A stretch of DNA of 64,000 nt from assembly GCF_000526195.1 (NCBI RefSeq), contig NZ_JAFP01000001.1:1493501-1557500 (forward strand). Direction: 5' to 3'. Position 1 is the stretch's first letter. Each line of letters begins with the position of its first letter. Shown here piece by piece: positions 1-7,885 of this stretch. This stretch comes from Hippea sp. KM1. Lineage in GTDB: Bacteria; Campylobacterota_A; Desulfurellia; Desulfurellales; Hippeaceae. The notes under the pieces are model-generated. The model ran no database searches and was not told the DNA's origin. It saw only the letters and a program-made list of their open reading frames with translations. The position numbers and the translations under genes were made by a program.

Positions 1-390
1 GTAAGGTCAATATCCCCGATTTTTAAAAAATCACTCCACATCTTTCCCATAGATGTATCAAACGACAACAGCCTAAATTTTGAAATAGCCGCCCTACAAA
101 CACCGCAATACAACATCCACAGATTCGGCATATTCTTTTGCGATTCACCCAGACATGCGGATCTCCTTCTTGTTTTGGGCAAATGCTCACCAAAAATGGT
201 TGAACCCTTAAAAGAAACGGTCAATCAATTGCCACAGCCGTTTGGCATTATGGTGATAGAAGACAACAGCGGGATAGGCATACCTGTAAAGGAGTTAAAT
301 TTAGGCAATATCATAGGTTATTATGAAAAACCATTAACCGCAGATGAAATATTAAATGCCCTGTTAAATATAATGGAGGCTGAAAAATGA
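1..390 (+). CDS. NuoB/HycG-like hydrogenase small subunit, 5' truncated by window, cysteine-poor
   Basis: The reading frame is open from base 1 and ends at 390, so only the last 129 residues are visible and the start lies outside. The stretch FGIFFCDSPRHADLLLVLG matches the conserved SPRHADVLLVTG region of the NuoB / HycG / EchC family, the subunit that carries the proximal [4Fe-4S] cluster in complex I and group 4 hydrogenases. Where family members have S-C-N-G-C followed by an acidic residue, this protein reads SNDNSLNFEI. The usual downstream cluster cysteines are also absent, so it probably holds no cluster. It overlaps the next gene by ATGA, which argues for co-translation with the membrane subunit. 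Family assignment is good; the role of a cluster-less copy is inference. Confidence 0.75.
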   Translation, partial: VRSISPIFKKSLHIFPIDVSNDNSLNFEIAALQTPQYNIHRFGIFFCDSPRHADLLLVLGKCSPKMVEPLKETVNQLPQPFGIMVIEDNSGIGIPVKELNLGNIIGYYEKPLTADEILNALLNIMEAEK

Positions 391-2267
391 TTGAGGTAAT
401 AATAGGCATATTCATAACCGGTGCTCTTTTGGGGTTTGCCAAAAAACAGCTAAGCTATGCAACGGCTGCTATAGCTTCCTTTTTGAGCTTTATACTGGGC
501 TTTGAAGCGGTGTTCTTAAATTTAGCCATAACACATGTGGTGCACTTTATAGACGGCATAAAGATAGGTTTTTATCTGGATAAGACATCGGGTCTGTTTT
601 TGATGATGGCATCCATCTCGTGGTTTGCAATATCCTTGTTTTCAATAGACTTTGGAAATCGATACAAACAGAGGATGTCTATATTTATCAATCTGGCAAT
701 GCTGGGAATGTTTTTATTGCTCGTATCATACGATATGTTGATGCTGTTTGCAGGCTTAGAGATTATGACCATATCATCCTATATGCTTATTGCAGAGCAT
801 GAAGGCTCATATAAAGAAGCTTATGAGTTTCTATTATTCGGTGAAATATCGACACTTTCTCTGATAATAGCCACAGCGGCCCTATACGCATCGACAAAAA
901 CCATAGCCCTAAATGCACAATCAAAAAGCCTACCGTTTCTAATCTTTGCATCCCTGGGATTTATGGTGAAGATGGACATGGTGCCGTTTCACACCTGGCT
1001 AAAGAGGGTGTATTCAAAAGCACCCGCAAATGCCTCAGCCACACTCAGCGGTTCAATGACCCTTATGGGGGTGTACGGCCTTGTAAGGGTTATGCAAATA
1101 ATCGGATACACACACGGCTGGGGGATTGCAGCCATAGTTTTGGGCAGCATATCGGCTTTCTGGGGCGCCATAGGGGCAGCATCATCGAGGGAGTTGAATG
1201 TATTGCCGGCTTATTCAACAATCGAGAACAACGGTATGATCTTGGCCCTTCTTGGACTATCCGCTATAGCTTACTCATTCTCTTTAAAGTCAACCCTGCA
1301 TGAGTTTGCCTTCTTGGGAGCTATAGTAATTGCCCTATCCCACAGTATAGCAAAAACACTGATGTTTCTATCTATAGGTGAGGCGAAGGAAAGACTGCAG
1401 GAGGAAACCATAGACGGGGTAAGGGGAATCTATAAAAGCGTGGGCAAGATACCGGCTTTAGGTATCTTAACATCGGGGCTTTCCTTTGGAGGATTTCCGT
1501 TGTTTCTGGGTTATGTTGCAGAATGGATGCTGCTTGAGGCGGTGTTTCAGTCCTATCAATTCACAAGCATTCTCGATAGAATAGCAAGCTCGACGGCGGG
1601 TGTGCTGATGGCGCTTGCCATGGGATTTGCTTCATTCTCCATGATAAAACTCATAGGGTATTCAGCTCTCGGGTATCACCACAACAAGAAAGCCATAAAC
1701 ATGCCTGTATTTGCCATGCACATATCCCAACTAATACTAATCATCTTGCTTATCGGGCTTGGAGTCCTTGCGCCCGTGTGGTTTATCCATATAGGTTATC
1801 CACAGTTTGTCGGTGGGCTATTGGGTGTTCCAGAAGGGTGGTTAATTTTAAGTGCGAAACCCATCTTTGGCGTTGTGTCGCCGGCATTTCTGCTTATTGT
1901 AATCCTGGTCTTATTTATCGTGCCCTTTGCCATCTATACAAAAAACAAAAAGACCACAAAAAGGGTTGTATCTTGGAACGGCGGATTGCATCTAAAAGAG
2001 GAGGAATACTTCACAGCCAACGCATTTTCGTTCATACTTGAATACATACTGCGCTTTATCTATAACATGAAAGAGATAAAACAAAACAACGAAGCCTTTG
2101 TTGTGGTGGCAGATGTATTCGACTCTGTATATCAACGGCTTTCAAGACTCACCAAAAAGACAACATATACAATAAGCCATATAATTATGAACGGTAAGGT
2201 TTCTTTCTATGTATCGTATATACTCATCATGTTTATAATAACCATTGTTGTGTTTAGCGCAATTTAG
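387..2267 (+). CDS. HyfB/NuoL-like proton-conducting membrane subunit of a group 4 hydrogenase
   Basis: A 626-residue polytopic membrane protein of the ND5/NuoL/HyfB antiporter-like family. The core around residues 115-330 holds the expected polar transmembrane features, including GEISTLSLI, KMDMVPFHTWLKR and IALSHSIAKTLMF, which carry the Glu, Lys and His residues of the proton path. A cytoplasmic stretch near residues 510-530 (VVSWNGG) and a final hydrophobic helix match HyfB/HycC architecture; length is close to HycC (about 608) and HyfB (about 672). It follows the NuoB-like gene with a 4-base overlap and is the last gene of that operon. hyp maturation genes lie about 3 kb downstream. An Mrp- or Nuo-type complex is less likely because of the HyfB-like C-terminus and the hyp context. 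Confidence 0.85.
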   Translation: MIEVIIGIFITGALLGFAKKQLSYATAAIASFLSFILGFEAVFLNLAITHVVHFIDGIKIGFYLDKTSGLFLMMASISWFAISLFSIDFGNRYKQRMSIFINLAMLGMFLLLVSYDMLMLFAGLEIMTISSYMLIAEHEGSYKEAYEFLLFGEISTLSLIIATAALYASTKTIALNAQSKSLPFLIFASLGFMVKMDMVPFHTWLKRVYSKAPANASATLSGSMTLMGVYGLVRVMQIIGYTHGWGIAAIVLGSISAFWGAIGAASSRELNVLPAYSTIENNGMILALLGLSAIAYSFSLKSTLHEFAFLGAIVIALSHSIAKTLMFLSIGEAKERLQEETIDGVRGIYKSVGKIPALGILTSGLSFGGFPLFLGYVAEWMLLEAVFQSYQFTSILDRIASSTAGVLMALAMGFASFSMIKLIGYSALGYHHNKKAINMPVFAMHISQLILIILLIGLGVLAPVWFIHIGYPQFVGGLLGVPEGWLILSAKPIFGVVSPAFLLIVILVLFIVPFAIYTKNKKTTKRVVSWNGGLHLKEEEYFTANAFSFILEYILRFIYNMKEIKQNNEAFVVVADVFDSVYQRLSRLTKKTTYTISHIIMNGKVSFYVSYILIMFIITIVVFSAI

Positions 2268-2307
2268 ATTTGCATTTTTGATTCTTATTTTGTAAGCTTT
2301 GAGAAAA

Positions 2308-2398
2308 CTTTCCGAGCCTAACCTCCTAAGGCCTTTAGCTATGGAGGCTGGCCGATAGGGTGTAAGTGGAAACGCTTACGCCTCCCGTGTTTGGAAAG
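2308..2398 (+). promoter_or_regulatory. Molybdenum/tungsten cofactor (Moco/Tuco-type) riboswitch
   Basis: The leader between the hydrogenase gene and the ModA-like genes folds as a Moco RNA motif. Closing stem P1 pairs CTTTCC (2308-2313) with GGAAAG (2393-2398). A 7-bp hairpin 2362-2368/2373-2379 is capped by a GAAA tetraloop (2369-2372). CCTAAG (2325-2330) and TATGG (2340-2344) form the classic 11-nt tetraloop receptor, a known hallmark of this motif. The conserved CCGAGCC and GGAGGCTGGCCGATAGGG blocks are present. Position upstream of molybdate-type binding proteins fits the class. Whether the ligand is Moco or the tungsten form cannot be read from sequence. Confidence 0.82.
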
Positions 2399-2464
2399 GA
2401 AGGTGTTTATGCACAACCATTCTCTATTTTAAGCCATTTACATATTTTTTATAGGAGGTTTGAC

Positions 2465-3205
2465 ATGCGTTATTTTGTATGGGTATCGGTGTTTATTCTA
2501 TCTTTTTCTTTTACCTCTTTCGCACAAACGCTTTATTGGTTCACCGGAGCAGGTATAAAAAAACCGGCTCAAGTAATAGCAAAAGCATTCAACAAAACCC
2601 ACAAAAACAAAGTGGTAATCATCGCCGGAGGCTCAGGTCAGGTTCTAAACCAGATAATACAATCAAAAAGGGGCGATATATATACGCTTGTTGATGTGGA
2701 TTTTCTAAAGAAAGCACAACGGTTTAGGGCCATATCGGGATACAAAAAGATACTCAAATTAACACCAATATTTCTTTTATCCAAAGACGGAGAGAAAAAG
2801 ATAAAAAGCTTCTACGATCTTGCAAAAGACGACATAAGAATAGCAGGGGGAAATCCCAGGGCCATGTGCTTGGGTAAAACATTTAAACAGATAATCTCAA
2901 AGCTCCCCTCTAAAATGGCCAGCAAGATTCAAAAAAACATAGCAGTCAGATGCCTAAATGTATTTCAAATAGTGGGATATGTTAAAGAGGGCGTTGTGGA
3001 TGCAGGTATTGTTTTGGATAAAGCCTTAATAAAAAACACTCATCTAAAATATATAACCATACCGCAAAGATACAATGTAAATCGATACGGCTATGTGGCT
3101 TTGGTTTCATACTCAAAAAACAAAAAAGCTCAAGAGGAGTTGTATAATTTTATATTAAAACATCTCTATGTTTATAAAAAATTTGGGTTCGAGGTGATAA
3201 AATGA
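2465..3205 (+). CDS. Molybdate/tungstate-type periplasmic binding protein, copy 1
   Basis: A 246-residue ModA-family substrate-binding protein with a clear Sec signal peptide (MRYFVWVSVFILSFSFTSFA, cleavage near residue 20). Family features are an early LYWFTGAG strand, GGSGQVLNQI (oxyanion-binding loop), a GDIYTLVD segment, and late KNKKAQEELYNFIL typical of the last helix. The start at 2465 is chosen because AGGAGG lies just upstream and because an earlier in-frame start at 2366 would sit inside the riboswitch. It overlaps the next gene by ATGA. No ABC permease or ATPase gene accompanies it here. It likely captures molybdate or tungstate in the periplasm; the exact anion is inference. Confidence 0.8.
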   Translation: MRYFVWVSVFILSFSFTSFAQTLYWFTGAGIKKPAQVIAKAFNKTHKNKVVIIAGGSGQVLNQIIQSKRGDIYTLVDVDFLKKAQRFRAISGYKKILKLTPIFLLSKDGEKKIKSFYDLAKDDIRIAGGNPRAMCLGKTFKQIISKLPSKMASKIQKNIAVRCLNVFQIVGYVKEGVVDAGIVLDKALIKNTHLKYITIPQRYNVNRYGYVALVSYSKNKKAQEELYNFILKHLYVYKKFGFEVIK

Positions 3206-3936
3206 GAAAAGCATTTATTGTTTTTATACTTACTTTATTTGCGAGAACTGCTTTCTCTTATCAGTTATACTGGTTCTCGTCAGCAGCTATTAAAAAACCA
3301 TCACAAAAAATAGCCAAACTATTCAACAAAACCCATAAAGACAAAGTTATATTAATAAACGGCGGGACAGGACAGGTATTGCAGCAGATGATTCTATCAA
3401 AGAAGGGTGATATATACACATGCATCGACCCAAAGTTCTTTAAAATAGCCCAAAAAAAGGGTCTGGTTCTGGGGTTCGAAAGATTTATCAGACTAACTCC
3501 TGTTATGGGGTTATCGCAAAAGGGCAAGCAGAAGATAAAGAACTTTAAGGACCTATTTAAAGACAATATAAAAATAGCGGCAGGCAACCCAAAAACTATG
3601 GCTTTGGGTAAAACCTATTTTCACATATTAAATAAACTCCCTATTGAGATGGCATCAAAGCTTAAAAGTAATGTGAAAGTTGAGGCCATAAACATCTCTC
3701 AAATTATAAATTACCTCAAGCAGAATACGGTTGATGCTGGGCTTGTATTCAAATCCACAGCTAAAATAAACGGATTTGATTATGTAGAAATACCTAAAGA
3801 ATTCAACCAAATAAAGAAAGGTTATATAGCCAAAATATCCTTTACCAAAAACAAAAAAGCGCAAAATGAGTTGTATAATTTTATACTAAACCATCTCAAC
3901 ATATACACCCAATTTGGCTTTGATGTTATACATTAA
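3202..3936 (+). CDS. Molybdate/tungstate-type periplasmic binding protein, copy 2
   Basis: A 244-residue paralogue of the preceding gene, with its own signal peptide (residues 1-19). The match runs end to end: YWFSSAAIKKPSQKIAK against YWFTGAGIKKPAQVIAK, GGTGQVLQQM against GGSGQVLNQI, and near-identical C-termini (NKKAQNELYNFIL). This is a tandem duplication, translationally coupled by an ATGA overlap and so placed under the same riboswitch. The stop codon meets the convergent cobU stop with a 4-base overlap. Divergence between the copies is enough that the binding preferences may differ (for example Mo against W), which is a guess. Confidence 0.78.
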   Translation: MRKAFIVFILTLFARTAFSYQLYWFSSAAIKKPSQKIAKLFNKTHKDKVILINGGTGQVLQQMILSKKGDIYTCIDPKFFKIAQKKGLVLGFERFIRLTPVMGLSQKGKQKIKNFKDLFKDNIKIAAGNPKTMALGKTYFHILNKLPIEMASKLKSNVKVEAINISQIINYLKQNTVDAGLVFKSTAKINGFDYVEIPKEFNQIKKGYIAKISFTKNKKAQNELYNFILNHLNIYTQFGFDVIH

Positions 3937-4430
3937 GGTTTGATATTCAAAGGCTGGCCGCTAACCATAAAAACAAACCTCTCCGACATGGCGGCCACTC
4001 TTTGATTCAACTCACCAAGCAAGTCCATATACCGCCGTGATAGTGCATTGTCAGGCATAATACCCAAACCCACCTCATTTGAAACAACAATAACATCAAA
4101 AGAGGCAGCTTCTAATGCTTTCAAGAACAGCTCAATCTGATTCTCTTTTTTGTAAAACAACAGGTTTGAGACCCAAACAGTTAGACAATCTATCAAACAG
4201 ACATCAAAGCCGTCTGCTTTGTTTAAAACATCGGCCAAATAGACAGGCTCCTCTTTTGTCTTAAAGAGATTACCCCTTTCCCGCTTATGCTTTTCTATTC
4301 TTCTTTTCATCTCATCGTCAAAGGCTTCAGCCGTTGCAACAAACAATCGATGTTTATAACCCAAAGAGAGCTCCAAAGCGTATCTGCTTTTGCCGGATTT
4401 TACACCGCCTGTGATCAGGGTTATTGCCAT
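3933..4430 (-). CDS. cobU: Adenosylcobinamide kinase / adenosylcobinamide-phosphate guanylyltransferase
   Basis: A 165-residue CobU/CobP enzyme, which phosphorylates adenosylcobinamide and then attaches GMP during nucleotide-loop assembly of cobalamin. Visible motifs are the P-loop GGVKSGKSRYAL at residues 8-19, the active-site His region IEKHKRERG near 45-53, DCLTVWVSNLL near 80-90 and VSNEVGLGIMP near 116-126. It is slightly shorter than the usual 170-190 residues but complete. The start has a good GGAGGTG ribosome site. No other cobalamin genes are adjacent, so it is probably a salvage or dispersed pathway gene. A promoter (TTGTAA at 4473-4478, TATAAT at 4450-4455) lies upstream, overlapping the divergent methyltransferase promoter. 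Confidence 0.9.
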   Translation of the reverse strand: MAITLITGGVKSGKSRYALELSLGYKHRLFVATAEAFDDEMKRRIEKHKRERGNLFKTKEEPVYLADVLNKADGFDVCLIDCLTVWVSNLLFYKKENQIELFLKALEAASFDVIVVSNEVGLGIMPDNALSRRYMDLLGELNQRVAAMSERFVFMVSGQPLNIKP

Positions 4431-4445
4431 AGCACCTCCAAGTGC

Positions 4446-4478
4446 TTGAATTATATTTTAAAAAACTTAGAATTACAA
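4446..4478. promoter_or_regulatory. Overlapping divergent promoters for cobU and the rRNA methyltransferase gene
   Basis: On the minus strand TTGTAA (4473-4478), a 17-base spacer and TATAAT (4450-4455) point at cobU. On the plus strand TTGAAT (4446-4451), a 16-base spacer and TAGAAT (4468-4473) point at the methyltransferase. The two core promoters occupy the same 33 bases, so polymerase binding should be mutually exclusive. The plus-strand start site would fall about 2 bases before the GTG start at 4482. Confidence 0.55.
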
Positions 4479-4481
4479 GCA

Positions 4482-5621
4482 GTGAAAGAGGTCGCTTTAA
4501 ACGCTAACGGTTTTAGAAAGATAAAAAACCGCCTGGTTTGGATATACAACAAAGAGATAGAAAGACTGCCCAACGGTATTGAAAAAGGCCAGATATGCAA
4601 GCTAACATACAAAGGCAACCCTGTTGCTTTGGCCTTTGTTAACCCTTTAAGCAAGATAACAGCAAGGATCTTGAGTTTTGCAAACGAAGATATAAACGGG
4701 GATTTTATCAGGCTTAGAATAGAAAGCGCCATAAAAAGGAGAAGCCATATAAAGAACACAAATTCCCTAAGGCTGTTTCACTCCGATGCTGACGGATTAA
4801 GCGGTCTTGTTGTGGATAGATACGCAGACAACCTCGTTGTATCGTTTGATTCTGCGGGCGTCGACAGGTTAAAAGACAAAATAATCGAAACGCTCGTTGA
4901 GCTTATTAAGCCAAAGGGCATCTATAAAAAAGACAACCCGATAAGGGAAAAAGAGGGGCTTGCAATAGAAAGCCAAACCGTGTATGGACAGATAGATGAT
5001 GAGTTTATTGTTGAGGAAAACGGCAGAAGATTCATAACAAACCTCAAGCAATCCCAAAAAAGCGGTTTCTTTTTAGACCAGAGGGATAACAGACTAAAGG
5101 TTAGCCAATACAAGGCAGATAGGGTTTTGGATCTATTTGCCCATTCGGGCGGCTTTGGCATCTATCTAAACCCAGAATTCGTCAAATTCGTTGAGATCTC
5201 AGCCGATGCCTGTCAAAGGATTAAAACCAACTGCTCCCTAAACGGAGTAAAAAATTACCAAATCATAAACGGTGATGTATTTGATTTTTTAAAAAACGAA
5301 ACAGAGACATACGATATGATAATCATCGACCCACCGGCCTTTGCAAAAAACAGACACGCAGTAAAGGGGGCGTTTAAGGGTCTAAAATACCTTATAACAA
5401 ACAGCCTAAATTTAGTGAAAGAAAACGGACATATTGCCGTATTTAGTTGCTCAAACTCCATCGGTTTTAAGGAGTTGCTAAATCTGTCTTTATCATCCAG
5501 TATCGCCTCAGGCTGTAAACTCGAGGTTGTGGAATTCCTAAAACAGGCCAAAGACCACCCCTATATACTAAACATCCCATCATCGCTGTATCTAACAGGA
5601 CTGCTTTTGAAAAAGACATGA
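4482..5621 (+). CDS. PUA-domain class I SAM methyltransferase, RlmI-like (23S rRNA m5C type)
   Basis: A 379-residue protein with an N-terminal PUA-like domain (about residues 1-75), a central RlmI-type linker with DADGLSGLVVDRY, and a C-terminal Rossmann methyltransferase with motif I VLDLFAHSGGFGIY and catalytic-loop motif DPPAFAK. FAVFSCSNS-like text near the C-terminus (AVFSCSN) carries the conserved Cys. This matches the RlmI/RlmL-K family that methylates large-subunit rRNA. The frame is open far upstream into cobU, but GTG at 4482 is chosen because the protein then begins like RlmI (VKEVALNANGFRKI) and a promoter ends just before it. It overlaps hypF by 4 bases. The specific target base is not provable from sequence. 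Confidence 0.78.
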   Translation: MKEVALNANGFRKIKNRLVWIYNKEIERLPNGIEKGQICKLTYKGNPVALAFVNPLSKITARILSFANEDINGDFIRLRIESAIKRRSHIKNTNSLRLFHSDADGLSGLVVDRYADNLVVSFDSAGVDRLKDKIIETLVELIKPKGIYKKDNPIREKEGLAIESQTVYGQIDDEFIVEENGRRFITNLKQSQKSGFFLDQRDNRLKVSQYKADRVLDLFAHSGGFGIYLNPEFVKFVEISADACQRIKTNCSLNGVKNYQIINGDVFDFLKNETETYDMIIIDPPAFAKNRHAVKGAFKGLKYLITNSLNLVKENGHIAVFSCSNSIGFKELLNLSLSSSIASGCKLEVVEFLKQAKDHPYILNIPSSLYLTGLLLKKT

Positions 5622-7825
5622 TGAAGGCATTTAAGATAAGAATCGAGGGCATAGTCCAATCGGTGGGCTTTAGGCCTTTCATATACAGGCTGTTTAAAAA
5701 CTGTTCAGGATGGGTAAGAAACAACTCCGATTTTGTGGAGATATACTTAGAATGCCCAACCACAAAAGAGAAAATCGAACAACTGATAAAAGCCAACAAG
5801 CCGGAAAACGCCAGAATCGACTCCATCCACACAGAGGAATTTGCAATCACCAAGAGGGCATTTAAGGATTTTTCTATTAAGGAGAGCTCAAGCAATAACA
5901 CAACACCGTCCATACCACCGGATTTGGGCATATGCGATGAGTGCGCCAAGGAGTTGCTTGATGAGAAAAACAGAAGATTCCTCCACCCCTTCATAAACTG
6001 CACCAACTGCGGGGCAAGGTTTTCTATAATCACAGGCGCCCCGTATGATAGAGAAAAAACCACAATGAAGCATTTTACCATGTGCCAAAGCTGTAAAGAG
6101 GAGTATAACTCACCACATAACAGGCGATTCCACGCCCAACCCATATGTTGCAACGACTGCGGCCCGGATTACTTCCTCATAAAACAAAAAAGGGTTATAG
6201 CAAAAGGGATCGAGGCGATAAGAAAACTATCGGAGGTTCTATCAGAAGGTGGACTGGCTTTAGTTAAGGGCATCGGCGGATACCACCTATACTGCGATGC
6301 TTTGAATGAGAATGCTATAGAAAGAATCAAACAGATAAAAAACAGGGAATCAAAACCCTTTGCCGTAATAGCAAGGGACATAGATGTTTTGAACGATTAC
6401 TGTTTTGTATCCGATACAGAGCTAAAGCTAATCAAAAGCCAAACAAGACCTATAGTCCTTTTAAGGCTCAAAAGCGAAAAACTCAAGGCGGCCACAATGG
6501 AAAGCCCATACCTGGGGGCTATGCTGCCGTATGCACCGCTCCATTTATTGATATTTCACTTCTCAAAACTAAAGCTCCTTGTGGCAACAAGCGCAAACTT
6601 CACAGAGAAGCCGCTAATCTATTCGGATAAGGATGCCCTAAACTTCTCAAAGACAGAATATATCCTGACAAACAACCGCAGAATCATACGCCCCCTTGAG
6701 GACTCCATAGTAAAATCTATAAACGATAAAAAGTTGATATATCGATACGCAAGGGGCTTTGCACCGGGGGTCTATCTAAGAAAGACAAAGCCCAATATAT
6801 TGGCCGTTGGTGGTGATTTAAAAAACAACATAGCCGTATCACTAAAAGACAAGGTCATTCTATCCCAATACAGCGGTGATTTGGAGGAGTATGAAAACTA
6901 TTTGAGGTTTAAGGAAAAAATCGAGGACCTCCTTGGCTTTTTCAAGGTAAAACCCGATATTGTTGCCTGCGACAAACACCCCAATTACCTCTCCTCAATC
7001 TATGCAGAGGAAAACTTTAAAAACACCATAAAGGTTCAGCACCACAAGGCCCATTTTGCATCGGTTCTATTTGAGCATCAAATTTCAAAGCCGGCCATAG
7101 GCGTTGTGTTGGATGGAACCGGATTTGGTGATGATGGGGCTATCTGGGGGGGTGAATTCTTTATCTATGATAGCAGAAGCATTGAGAGGGTCGGCCATTT
7201 CAGATATATGCCCTTTGCATTTACCCAGAAAGCCATAAAGGAGCCGTTCAGGCTTGCCATACTGTGGCTGAAACACCTAAATATCAACGACCACCCGTTA
7301 TTTGAAAAATACACCCATATAACAAAAGTCCTCGGTTTTATAGAAAAAACGAAAACCACCTCTGCAGGCAGGCTGTTTGATGTTGCATCGGTGCTTCTTA
7401 GCATAAAGGAGAAAAGCTCATACGAGGCAGAGGCGGCCATAAAACTAAATTATGAGGCGTTCAAATCATCAACACGGGAAAGGTTCAGCTATACCATCAA
7501 GGACAATATCGTGGATTTTTCAGACTCTATTGCCCAGCTTGTGCAGTTAAGTAATAAAAAAAGCCGCTCGGATTTGGCAAGGATGTTCCACAACACCATA
7601 ATAGAGGGCGTCTTTGAGAATATCAAAAACATCTCATCCTCATACGGCATAAAGACTACAGCCCTAAGCGGCGGTGTTTTTCAAAACGAGATAATCCTAA
7701 AAGGGCTTATAAGCAGGCTAACCGATAAGGGTTTTGAGGTGCACTTCAACAACACATCACCCATAAACGACGGCGGTATCGCTTTAGGTCAGATATGGCT
7801 TGCAAACAACGGTTTAAATATTTGA
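5618..7825 (+). CDS. hypF: Carbamoyltransferase HypF, NiFe-hydrogenase maturation
   Basis: A full-length 735-residue HypF, which uses carbamoyl phosphate and ATP to carbamoylate the C-terminal Cys of HypE, the source of the CN ligands of NiFe hydrogenase. Domains in order: acylphosphatase (residues 5-95, VQSVGFRPFIYRL), two zinc-finger-like segments (CDECAKEL to CTNCG about 107-132, and CQSCKEEY to CCNDCG about 157-182), a YrdC-like domain (about 200-385, SKPFAVIARD), and a Kae1-like domain with HHKAHFASV and DGTGFGDDGAIWGGEF. It opens an operon with the MDR gene and hypCDE, downstream of the hydrogenase genes it presumably serves. Confidence 0.95.
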   Translation: MMKAFKIRIEGIVQSVGFRPFIYRLFKNCSGWVRNNSDFVEIYLECPTTKEKIEQLIKANKPENARIDSIHTEEFAITKRAFKDFSIKESSSNNTTPSIPPDLGICDECAKELLDEKNRRFLHPFINCTNCGARFSIITGAPYDREKTTMKHFTMCQSCKEEYNSPHNRRFHAQPICCNDCGPDYFLIKQKRVIAKGIEAIRKLSEVLSEGGLALVKGIGGYHLYCDALNENAIERIKQIKNRESKPFAVIARDIDVLNDYCFVSDTELKLIKSQTRPIVLLRLKSEKLKAATMESPYLGAMLPYAPLHLLIFHFSKLKLLVATSANFTEKPLIYSDKDALNFSKTEYILTNNRRIIRPLEDSIVKSINDKKLIYRYARGFAPGVYLRKTKPNILAVGGDLKNNIAVSLKDKVILSQYSGDLEEYENYLRFKEKIEDLLGFFKVKPDIVACDKHPNYLSSIYAEENFKNTIKVQHHKAHFASVLFEHQISKPAIGVVLDGTGFGDDGAIWGGEFFIYDSRSIERVGHFRYMPFAFTQKAIKEPFRLAILWLKHLNINDHPLFEKYTHITKVLGFIEKTKTTSAGRLFDVASVLLSIKEKSSYEAEAAIKLNYEAFKSSTRERFSYTIKDNIVDFSDSIAQLVQLSNKKSRSDLARMFHNTIIEGVFENIKNISSSYGIKTTALSGGVFQNEIILKGLISRLTDKGFEVHFNNTSPINDGGIALGQIWLANNGLNI

Positions 7826-7885
7826 CTGTAAGGGATTATAAGGATAAATTTGCTAAGTGTTGAAAAAACTCAAAGGGGGAGAAGG

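Noticed and set aside
2366..2464. In-frame upstream extension of the first ModA-like gene
   Set aside because: It lies inside the riboswitch fold and adds a sequence without homology; the signal peptide begins at 2465 behind AGGAGG.
4287..4481. Upstream extension of the methyltransferase into cobU
   Set aside because: The extra residues are antisense cobU; the PUA domain begins at GTG 4482 and a promoter ends just before it.
5467..6153. Long open frame antisense to the methyltransferase and hypF
   Set aside because: No family match or ribosome site; both sense genes are certain.
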